Origin: Candidatus Tharpella sp.
GTDB taxonomy: Bacteria; Desulfobacterota; Anaeroferrophillalia; Anaeroferrophillales; Tharpellaceae
Direction of reading: 5' to 3'
Assembly: GCA_021163565.1 (NCBI GenBank)
Contig: JAGGTT010000220.1
Location: 1-13,461 of the forward strand
Length of the DNA stretch: 13,461 nucleotides
The notes under the pieces were generated by a model, which was given only the letters and a program-made list of their open reading frames with translations, was not told the origin of the DNA and ran no database searches. Shown piece after piece: positions 7,641-13,461 of the stretch. Every line of letters starts with the position of its first letter. Within the stretch, counting starts at the first letter, position 1. The position numbers and the translations under genes are program-made.

Positions 7641-8789
7641 TTATGATTCGCTAATATTTTCCAGAGATTCAATGTCTTCAACCAACTTCTGGTTATCCGG
7701 ATCCAGGGAGTGGGCTTCACGGAAGGCTTCAAGTGCCTGTTGATAGTGGCCCATCTCTTTGAGAATCAAACCCAGTTGAAGTTTGAAGGTCAGAAAATCC
7801 TGCATCGTCAAGGCCTTTTCCAAAAGTCCCTGTTGTACCTGAGCCAGAGCTGTTGACAGTGAACCCTGACTGAGAAATATCTGGCTTCTAAGGAGCAGGG
7901 CCGAAAGTCTGAAGTTATTCGATTTCAAGACCTCTTCAGTTTCCAGTAGAGCTTGTTCCGGCATCTTAAGTTCATTGTAGGCTAAAGCCAGGTTGTAGTG
8001 GAACTTGTCCGGGTCGGATTCGTTCGTATCATCATTATAGGTTGATCTCAAAGTCTTAAAGATCTCTTCCACTCCGTGCGGTTCACCCTCCTCGTCTGTG
8101 TTTGAAAGGGTCTCACTGTCAAATATGCTGTCACCCTCTATCTCTAAATTGCCGATATCAGTACCGAGTTCCTCCCCTAAATCAAAGAAACTGTCACTTG
8201 TGGTGAGCTGATCAATGTCGGTTTCCGGACTGTCGCTTAATTCATATTTCTTTGTAACTATTAAATCGGAATAGATACTTTTGGTGTTTTCCTGGTGCTC
8301 GGGAAATAATTCTTTGAGTAACGACTGGTATGGTTCTTTTTCTGGAGCTATCTCAATTATGATTTCTAGAAGTTGCAGGGCTTTATCCTGTAAACCATTG
8401 GCATGATAGTAGTCGAAAGACTTTTTGAGATAGGAGGTCGCATCGGCATAAAATTTTTTCTGTTGGTAGATGCGTCCCAGCTCAAGGTTGGCGTCAAGGT
8501 TTTCAGGGTCTTCGTTAAGTATTTTCTTATAGGTGGCAATTGCCAGTGGTATGAAATCATTTTCGGCATAAAGACGGGCACTGTTACAGTACTCGGTTAT
8601 GGCCTGTTCGCGGTCGCCGCGGGTGAGATAGATGTCGGCAATCTTGAGCCGCAGACGAAAGTTATTCGGAGCTTTCTTAAGCTGTTCTTCAAGTGATTCG
8701 ATAGCCCCATCTGAGATATCAACTGCCTGAACTTTCTGGCGCTTAAAAACACCCTTTAATCTGGATAGTAAACCTGGTTTTTTAGCCAA
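7641..8789 (-). CDS. Cytosolic double-TPR protein with acidic linker
   Basis: This 382-residue protein has no signal peptide. It starts with a short basic, amphipathic stretch (MAKKPGLLSRLKGVFKRQK) that could touch membrane or nucleic acid. TPR helices fill about 30-165 (LKIADIYLTRGDREQAITEY; NLELGRIYQQKKFYADATSY). An acidic, low-complexity linker follows (about 185-258, with FFDLGEELG and several Asp/Glu runs), then a second TPR block at about 260-372 (HYNLALAYNELKMPEQALLE; LGLILKEMGHYQQALEAF). The start codon is TTG (8787-8789); no in-frame ATG or GTG lies between the upstream stop and this codon, and no strong ribosome site is visible. It is 108 nt upstream of the GTPase gene on the same strand and may be cotranscribed. 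A scaffold role for the GTPase module is inferred from context only. Confidence 0.8.
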   Translation of the reverse strand: MAKKPGLLSRLKGVFKRQKVQAVDISDGAIESLEEQLKKAPNNFRLRLKIADIYLTRGDREQAITEYCNSARLYAENDFIPLAIATYKKILNEDPENLDANLELGRIYQQKKFYADATSYLKKSFDYYHANGLQDKALQLLEIIIEIAPEKEPYQSLLKELFPEHQENTKSIYSDLIVTKKYELSDSPETDIDQLTTSDSFFDLGEELGTDIGNLEIEGDSIFDSETLSNTDEEGEPHGVEEIFKTLRSTYNDDTNESDPDKFHYNLALAYNELKMPEQALLETEEVLKSNNFRLSALLLRSQIFLSQGSLSTALAQVQQGLLEKALTMQDFLTFKLQLGLILKEMGHYQQALEAFREAHSLDPDNQKLVEDIESLENISES

Positions 8790-8993
8790 TGTATAAAAAC
8801 ACTTTTTGTCTGTTTGCTGTTTTAGATATTATTAACTCAACAAGGTATTTTAAAACTCCATTTTGCAGTTTCCAAAAAAACTAAATATTAGGAGGACTTA
8901 ATATAATTTTTGACTTTTGTCAATTGTTTTGCTAAGTCTGATGTTCGAATTTATTTCTATCAGGTCGGTACTGTTTTTTATTTTTTATTTTCT
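8790..8993. other. Divergent AT-rich intergenic region between the two gene runs
   Basis: About 200 bp separate the leftward TPR gene from the preferred start of ldcA, so promoters for both directions should lie here. On the plus strand I see an AGGAGG, a consensus TATAAT, and a TTGAC-TTTT-GTCAA dyad (8910-8923). No convincing -35/-10 pair stands out in either direction. A 28-codon in-frame extension of ldcA also reads through the right part from TTG 8910. Confidence 0.5.
8902..8907 (+). promoter_or_regulatory. Possible -10 element (TATAAT) for the ldcA run
   Basis: A perfect TATAAT occurs 86 bp before the preferred ldcA ATG, within the divergent intergenic region. No recognisable -35 hexamer is seen 16-18 bp upstream, so this is a weak call in AT-rich DNA. 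Confidence 0.25.
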
Positions 8994-9926
8994 ATGGTAT
9001 TAAAAGCACAGGCTTTATATAGAGGTGATTGCTTGGGAATCTTTGCTCCGGCAAGCCCGGTACGTGAAGAGTATGTTAACCGAGGCAAGAAGTTTCTTTC
9101 GCAATCGGGATACCGTTTTTGTGAAGGAAACTCACTCTATGATCGTAACTATCACGTTGCCGGAGATATCGAGGCCCGCCTGGCGGATTTTGAAAGTTTA
9201 ATTCTCAATCCCGAGGTTGGGGGTCTGGTCGCGGCTCGGGGCGGATACGGTTCCATGGCTCTGTTGCCGCGATTAAATTTTAAGCTGATCCGTAAGCACC
9301 CTAAGATAATCTTAGGGTTTAGTGACATTACGGCCCTGCAGATGGCACTTTGGCATAAAATCGGATTGATAACCTTTTCCGGGCCGATGCTCGCCGTTGA
9401 TATGGCACGTCCCGATACCGTAAACAGCGACTTACTCTGGGCGCTGCTGTCCGGGGCCGATGCCGGAGAGCTCAATCCGCTACTTTCGGCCAGTTTGGCC
9501 GCACCGGAGATAGAATTTTTGCGCCCTGATACTTTTTCCGGGCGCCTGCTGGGTGGCACATTGACGATATTGGCGGCACTTGCCGGTACCGGTTTTATGC
9601 CGAATTTTACCGGTAAAATTATCTTTTTAGAGGATCGTGGTGAGCCTCTTTATCGAATTGACCGAGCTCTTACGCAACTGCGTCTGGCGGGAGTATTTAA
9701 GAGTCCGGCTGCGGTTATCTGCGGGGAGTTTGCTCTGCCGAATCAAGCGGAAGAGCCTCTGCTGTCGGATTTCCTGCGGAATTTCTTTGCTGTCGATGAC
9801 TTTCCGGTTTTGCTGAATTTTCCTTATGGGCACTGTCCCCGCAGTTTTATTTTTCCGCAGGGGTGTGAAATGCAATTTGAATGCCATGAACGAAAAATTT
9901 TTTTGTTAGAGTCTCCGGTGAGCTGA
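8994..9926 (+). CDS. ldcA: LD-carboxypeptidase (murein tetrapeptide carboxypeptidase)
   Basis: This 310-residue S66-family serine peptidase removes the terminal D-Ala from murein tetrapeptide during cell-wall recycling in the cytoplasm. Seen in sequence: LGIFAPASP near 14-22, GGLVAARGGYGS at 76-87, the nucleophile S110 in GFSDIT, E213 in FLEDRGEP and H280 in FPYGHC. These give the Ser-Glu-His triad at the spacing known for Pseudomonas LdcA (115/217/285). Length is normal for the family from the ATG at 8994, which places the N-terminus as in homologues. The frame is also open from TTG 8910, which has AGGAGG at 8890-8895, but at a long spacing of 14 nt. That extension would add 28 Phe/Tyr-rich residues not expected in the family. 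First gene of a rightward run; the next gene starts 30 nt later. Confidence 0.88.
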   Translation: MVLKAQALYRGDCLGIFAPASPVREEYVNRGKKFLSQSGYRFCEGNSLYDRNYHVAGDIEARLADFESLILNPEVGGLVAARGGYGSMALLPRLNFKLIRKHPKIILGFSDITALQMALWHKIGLITFSGPMLAVDMARPDTVNSDLLWALLSGADAGELNPLLSASLAAPEIEFLRPDTFSGRLLGGTLTILAALAGTGFMPNFTGKIIFLEDRGEPLYRIDRALTQLRLAGVFKSPAAVICGEFALPNQAEEPLLSDFLRNFFAVDDFPVLLNFPYGHCPRSFIFPQGCEMQFECHERKIFLLESPVS

Positions 9927-9956
9927 TGCAGTTAAAGCAAATGTTGGTTGTAATAT

Positions 9957-11234
9957 ATGGCAGTTGATTACGAGGTGGCTTGTCGTGAGAGTGATCTTGC
10001 CGCCTTGTTGAGCGCGGCTTTTTTGCTTAAAGAAGGGGCCCGGATTCTACTTTTACCGCCTCTCGAAGAGAGCCTGCCGGCGCCCGATTTTATCATACCG
10101 GTTGTGCGGGGTTATCCGGCGACTCTGCTATCAGATTTTGTTGACATAAAAATTCCGGAGAGCAGTTTTTTTTCCTGGCAGAAAGGTTCTGAAATAGAAA
10201 ACTGGCCGGTTGTAACAGGTTCTGATGGTAATTTTTCAGAGTCCGGGATTACTGGTTCCAACCTGCGGCCTGAGTTGTGGGAACAGCTCGAAAAAATATG
10301 GCAGTTGATTGACGGGTGTATGTCTCAGAATCTGGATATGCCCGCAACTTCAATGCGCGGTTTCTGGCATATGTTTCAGTTACTGGTGCGGAGTGAGTTG
10401 TTACGCGAGAGTCGCCGCTATACCCTGCCGCTGTGGTTGAAAGAAAATGATATTACTTTTGCTGAGCAGTGCAAGTGGTTTTCACTGGTGCCGTTACTCT
10501 CTCTCTATCGTTTTAGGCAGTTACCGTTACTTGCGTTTGCGTATGGGGTTCAGAGCCTGCTTAAACCTGCCGCTCTGATTGATACGGGAGCGCTTAAGCG
10601 TAAAATTTTAGAGTACCTGCTTGCCAACGGTGCCGACCGGACGACTGAAACCTGGTCGCCAGTCTTTGATGGTAAATGGTTTATCGGAGTCGGTCATAAC
10701 AATATGGTTGCCTGTCGCTCGACGGTTTATCTCGCCGATTCCAATCCTGATCGGTTGCGCCGGGAGATTCCTGAGGGGAATCAGCGTCATGACTTTAAGC
10801 GACAGCTTCTCCTTGATGATCCCGGTTTTCAGCATTCCCAGAGTTTTTTCAGAAGAGACTCTTGTATTGGTGGTGAGAATTCATTATATCATTTAGATTG
10901 CAATAACTCCACCGAGTTGTCTAAAACAGAATTTTTTACTCCAGTCTTAGGTTTAGGGGTTGATGATCAGGGAGGCGATGCATTAGTCAGGCATCTCTGG
11001 CAAGAGATGGAACCCGGCAAGAGAGATGGCAAGAAAAATGTAGAGATTGGTGATACTTGGGGCTGGCAGCCCCATCTTCCGGCAATGATGGGGGCAGGAT
11101 TTCTGCCTTTGACCGGGAGTTTCTGCCGCTTTTATCGGGTCGGCTGGCACAATCTGCCGGGTTTCGGTTTGGGGGGGATGATTTACAGTGCCCACCAGGC
11201 GGCTTTATCCGTGTTGAAGAATGAATTGAGATAA
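9957..11234 (+). CDS. Protein with a degenerate FAD/NAD-binding oxidoreductase fold (function unknown)
   Basis: This 425-residue protein appears related to flavin-dependent amine-oxidase/phytoene-desaturase-like enzymes. The N-terminus YEVACRESDLAALLSAAFLL, followed by KEGARILLLPP, lines up with the beta-alpha-beta dinucleotide fold. However, the glycines of GxGxxG are replaced (E11, D13, A15), so the pyrophosphate-binding loop looks lost. The C-terminal YRVGWHNLPGFGLGGMIYSAHQAA (393-416) resembles the FAD-contacting end of the family. A mid-region (about 200-262, with an LKRKILEYLLANG helix and a VYLAD strand) resembles the second flavin-domain half. The frame is intact with no stop or frameshift, so it is probably a real protein rather than a pseudogene. 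It may have lost cofactor binding. It starts 30 nt after ldcA, with no strong ribosome site, and ends 23 nt before the CvpA gene. Confidence 0.6.
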   Translation: MAVDYEVACRESDLAALLSAAFLLKEGARILLLPPLEESLPAPDFIIPVVRGYPATLLSDFVDIKIPESSFFSWQKGSEIENWPVVTGSDGNFSESGITGSNLRPELWEQLEKIWQLIDGCMSQNLDMPATSMRGFWHMFQLLVRSELLRESRRYTLPLWLKENDITFAEQCKWFSLVPLLSLYRFRQLPLLAFAYGVQSLLKPAALIDTGALKRKILEYLLANGADRTTETWSPVFDGKWFIGVGHNNMVACRSTVYLADSNPDRLRREIPEGNQRHDFKRQLLLDDPGFQHSQSFFRRDSCIGGENSLYHLDCNNSTELSKTEFFTPVLGLGVDDQGGDALVRHLWQEMEPGKRDGKKNVEIGDTWGWQPHLPAMMGAGFLPLTGSFCRFYRVGWHNLPGFGLGGMIYSAHQAALSVLKNELR

Positions 11235-11245
11235 GGACTTATATA

Positions 11246-11252
11246 AAGGAGG
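11246..11252 (+). promoter_or_regulatory. Strong Shine-Dalgarno site of the CvpA-family gene
   Basis: AAGGAGG precedes tandem TTG codons at 11258 and 11261 by 5 and 8 nt. It supports a non-ATG start for this gene; either TTG could be used. Confidence 0.7.
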
Positions 11253-11257
11253 CAATT

Positions 11258-11803
11258 TTGTTGAATTCACTGGATGTTATAATTATTCTGTTGATTATGG
11301 GCGGAGCTTTTTGGGGTTATATACGGGGTTTGCTGGCTGAGATTATTGCTCTGCTCGGAGTTTTTGTTGGTATTCTCTCAGCTTCACGTTTTTATCTTAT
11401 CGGGGCTGAGGTATTGTTGCCCCTCTTAAGAGATAAGGTACTTACTACCTTTATCGCCTTTATTGTTATCTATCTGCTCTCGGTTTTGTTATTTTTTCTG
11501 GTTTATCTGTTGATAAAATCGAATATGGCCGGTGGGGCCATCACAGTTACGAGCCGTTTCTTTGCCGCTCTGGTCGGGGGCCTAAAAAGTGTAGTTTTTA
11601 TCTCCATGATTATATTTCTGGTGATTTTCTTCTGGGGATCCGATAATGTCTTAACCTCCGGGTCGAAAATTCTTCCCCGTTTCCTGCCTTACTGTAAAAC
11701 AGTTGTGACCCTGTTGCCGGAAACCATGCAGGAGCCTCTGGATGAATATTTAGGCGATCTTAAACCATATACTTTTTCTGCCGATGGAGAGACCGCTCAG
11801 TGA
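11258..11803 (+). CDS. CvpA-family inner-membrane protein
   Basis: This 181-residue membrane protein has four predicted spans (about 5-21, 25-43, 63-87, 103-126) and a polar C-terminal tail. The N-terminal pattern LDVIIILLIMGGAFWGYIRG, followed by LLAEIIALLGVFVGILSA, is characteristic of the CvpA (colicin V production) family. In E. coli the homologue affects colicin V export and envelope properties; the biochemical activity is unknown. The start is TTG (11258, or 11261) behind a strong AAGGAGG. Its stop overlaps the start of the following secreted-protein gene (TGATG), so the two are probably translationally coupled. Confidence 0.85.
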   Translation: MLNSLDVIIILLIMGGAFWGYIRGLLAEIIALLGVFVGILSASRFYLIGAEVLLPLLRDKVLTTFIAFIVIYLLSVLLFFLVYLLIKSNMAGGAITVTSRFFAALVGGLKSVVFISMIIFLVIFFWGSDNVLTSGSKILPRFLPYCKTVVTLLPETMQEPLDEYLGDLKPYTFSADGETAQ

Positions 11804-13092
11804 TGGACTGTAAATTATTGGCCCGAAAAATTTGCATCCTGACGCTAATCAAATTCATTCTTGTAATGTCTCTAGCGCAGCCTTTATATGCGGCGGTGGC
11901 GGTAAAGATGATATCCGGGCAGGCGGTATTGACGGAAGGTGTGGAAAAAGCTCGTAAAGAGTCTATCTCTGATGCCTTGAGTGAAGCCTTAAACGATTAT
12001 ATTTATAAGGATATGGCTGTAAATCATAAGTTTGAGCCGCAGATTGATGAAATAATTTTTAAGAATCGTAATCTTTACATTAAAAATTTTGAAATTCAGA
12101 GTGAACGGACTCTGGGAGAGCTCTATCAGATCGAATTGAAGGTTGAGCTTAACAGCGAACTTATAGCAAGTAATCTGAAAAAAATCGAGCATACCAAAAG
12201 ACTTCAGGTGAAAGTATTGGAACTTGTAGTTCTGTCCCCAGAACCGGCCGGGTCAGCTGACGGTTTAGGGAGTGGAAGTCATTCTGGTGAGCTTTCTACC
12301 CCGGTTTTGGAACCCACAGTTTTAGAGATTGGTCTGCAACAGGGGCTGGAGATTTACGGGTTTGAGCTGACCCGGGTTGCGGGCTTTTCGCCAGAGCTTA
12401 AGTCGATGTTTATCAAACTCATGAACAGCGATCACGCTGGTGTAGTCCGGGAGTTTAAGGCTTCCTGGTTTAAGGGCTTGATGAATGGTGATCTGGTTGT
12501 TGTCGTCAGGCCGTCCGAAGTGCGGGAGGAGCAGGTTGCCTCATTGCGAAAATCATTCTGGCATAGTATGGCAAAGATCGCTTTTATCGATATGAAAAAT
12601 AGTACAATCACCCGTTTGCCGACCGTCAGCAGTAAGGTTATAAGTTCCGATTATGTTGTGGGGATGGAGCGTTTGACAAACGATCTTAACTTAAAGATAC
12701 GTAAAAGTGTTGTTGACAGACTGTTGCGTGACTATATTGTTCCTGGTGGCAGTGAGAAGCGGATAGTGCTCAAGTGTACAGGTTTTCGGCAGACAGCTGA
12801 TTTTATTACTTTCAAGCAACGTTTTAAATCATTGCAGACGGTTAAAAGGGTCGAGCTGAAAGAGTTGTCACGCGGTTCTCTGACGCTGGAAATAACCAGT
12901 TTAACCTCGGTTGAACTATTGCTGAAATGGTTAGAGAATTCCGCTGCAAAAGATCTTCCTTTCAGGTTGAGTGTCACGCCATTGCCGGTTGTCGTCGGGG
13001 TTCCCGAAAGAAACCCGGAAACTGTATCCGCAATTGTAACCCCATTATCATATCTGGTGCAGGTTATCTATGGTGCGCCGGACGATATTTGA
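11803..13092 (+). CDS. Secreted FlgT-N-like envelope protein
   Basis: The product has 429 residues from ATG 11803; GTG at 11800 adds one residue and has a slightly better-placed GGAG. The N-terminus is a signal peptide (ARKICILTLIKFILVMSLAQPLYA|A), so it should act in the periplasm or outer membrane. The mature start (VKMISGQAVLTEGVEKARKE, then SISDALSEALNDYI) resembles the N-terminal domain of FlgT, the flagellar H-ring assembly protein, where a Gly-x-Ala strand precedes an 'AR...AI.DAL..A' helix. The C-terminal 60-100 residues alternate strands and helices (KQRFKSLQTVKRVELKELSR). No flagellar gene is nearby, so a flagellar role should not be assumed; the fold is also used in other envelope proteins. 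It overlaps cvpA and tilS. Confidence 0.65.
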   Translation: MDCKLLARKICILTLIKFILVMSLAQPLYAAVAVKMISGQAVLTEGVEKARKESISDALSEALNDYIYKDMAVNHKFEPQIDEIIFKNRNLYIKNFEIQSERTLGELYQIELKVELNSELIASNLKKIEHTKRLQVKVLELVVLSPEPAGSADGLGSGSHSGELSTPVLEPTVLEIGLQQGLEIYGFELTRVAGFSPELKSMFIKLMNSDHAGVVREFKASWFKGLMNGDLVVVVRPSEVREEQVASLRKSFWHSMAKIAFIDMKNSTITRLPTVSSKVISSDYVVGMERLTNDLNLKIRKSVVDRLLRDYIVPGGSEKRIVLKCTGFRQTADFITFKQRFKSLQTVKRVELKELSRGSLTLEITSLTSVELLLKWLENSAAKDLPFRLSVTPLPVVVGVPERNPETVSAIVTPLSYLVQVIYGAPDDI

Positions 13093-13461
13093 ATTCTTCA
13101 GCCGTTTTCTATATGAGACCGGAGCTGTAGAGATCTGGATTGCCTGCTCCGGTGGGCTTGACTCGATGGCTCTGCTTAAACTGGCGCAGGAGTTTGTTGC
13201 AGAGAATCGCCTCACCCTGGGAGTGATCCATCTGAATCACAACCTGCGGCCAGATGCATTTGCTGACGAGCAGTTTGTCGCTGATTATGCCCTTAAATCA
13301 CAGTTGCCCCTGGTTCTTGGTCAGGTGCGTGATTTAAGAAGTAAAGCTTTAAACAGTAATCACTCTCTGGAGACCTTGGCACGAAACTATCGCTACGCTT
13401 TCTTCCAGCGTCTGCTTGAATCCCGGAGTCAAGCAGTGGTTATGACCGCGCACAATGCCAG
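13070..13461 (+). CDS. tilS: tRNA(Ile)-lysidine synthase TilS, 5' part (continues past window)
   Basis: The frame begins at ATG 13070 with AGG 6 nt upstream and is open to the right edge (about 130 codons), so the C-terminal domains are missing. It shows the PP-loop ATP-binding motif CSGGLDSMALL (S27-GGLDS-32), then VIHLNHNLRPDA and LARNYRYAFFQRLL, ending in TAHNA. This is the order expected in TilS, which converts cytidine 34 of tRNA-Ile(CAU) to lysidine and is normally essential. GTG 13073 is an alternative start. It overlaps the end of the preceding gene by 23 nt and so belongs to the same transcript. Confidence 0.92.
   Translation, partial: MVRRTIFEFFSRFLYETGAVEIWIACSGGLDSMALLKLAQEFVAENRLTLGVIHLNHNLRPDAFADEQFVADYALKSQLPLVLGQVRDLRSKALNSNHSLETLARNYRYAFFQRLLESRSQAVVMTAHNA

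Noticed and set aside
9957..11234. Frameshifted or broken flavoprotein pseudogene
   Set aside because: The frame is continuous over 425 codons with no internal stop. The family-like C-terminus is still in frame, so substitution rather than disruption explains the lost motif.
1..13461. CRISPR array, tRNA/rRNA gene, insertion sequence or prophage
   Set aside because: No regularly spaced repeats, cloverleaf-like stretch, transposase or phage gene was seen on reading either strand by eye.

Overview
The window looks like chromosome of a Gram-negative bacterium, most plausibly a deltaproteobacterium (Desulfobacterota-like). This is inferred from gene content: an MglA-family GTPase beside a PATAN/DUF4388 protein and TPR proteins, a long (614-residue) UbiD-type decarboxylase, a class II aldolase, an LD-carboxypeptidase, and a CvpA-FlgT-like-TilS run. 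No rRNA, tRNA, IS element, CRISPR array or phage gene was seen. Base composition is moderate and even, and nothing clearly suggests recent transfer.

Layout. (1) Positions 1-2415, plus strand: the 3' part of a TtcA-type tRNA thiolation enzyme, a 121-bp gap, then a complete UbiD-family decarboxylase. (2) Positions 2437-8789, minus strand: five genes read right to left. They are a cytosolic double-TPR protein, an MglA-like Ras-family GTPase with an unusual Thr/Pro-rich C-terminal extension, a multi-span membrane protein combining TPRs with a four-cysteine zinc ribbon, a PATAN (DUF4388) protein with one C-terminal membrane segment, and a class II fructose-bisphosphate aldolase. The last three are tightly packed (4-nt overlap, then a 17-nt gap). 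(3) Positions 8790-8993: a divergent, AT-rich intergenic region. (4) Positions 8994-13461, plus strand: a compact run of LD-carboxypeptidase (ldcA), a protein with a decayed FAD/NAD-binding fold, a CvpA-family membrane protein, a secreted FlgT-N-like protein and the 5' part of tilS. Gaps are 30 and 23 nt, followed by overlaps.

The most interesting part is 3450-8789. A small GTPase of the MglA polarity family, two TPR scaffolds and a membrane-anchored PATAN protein lie together with no MglB/roadblock partner visible in the window. I infer a GTPase-controlled membrane signalling or localisation module. Its function cannot be read from sequence alone.

The rightward run combines envelope maintenance (murein tetrapeptide recycling, CvpA, a secreted protein) with tRNA modification (TilS). 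Both window edges carry PP-loop tRNA-modifying enzymes, TtcA-like on the left and TilS on the right; both are truncated by the window boundary.
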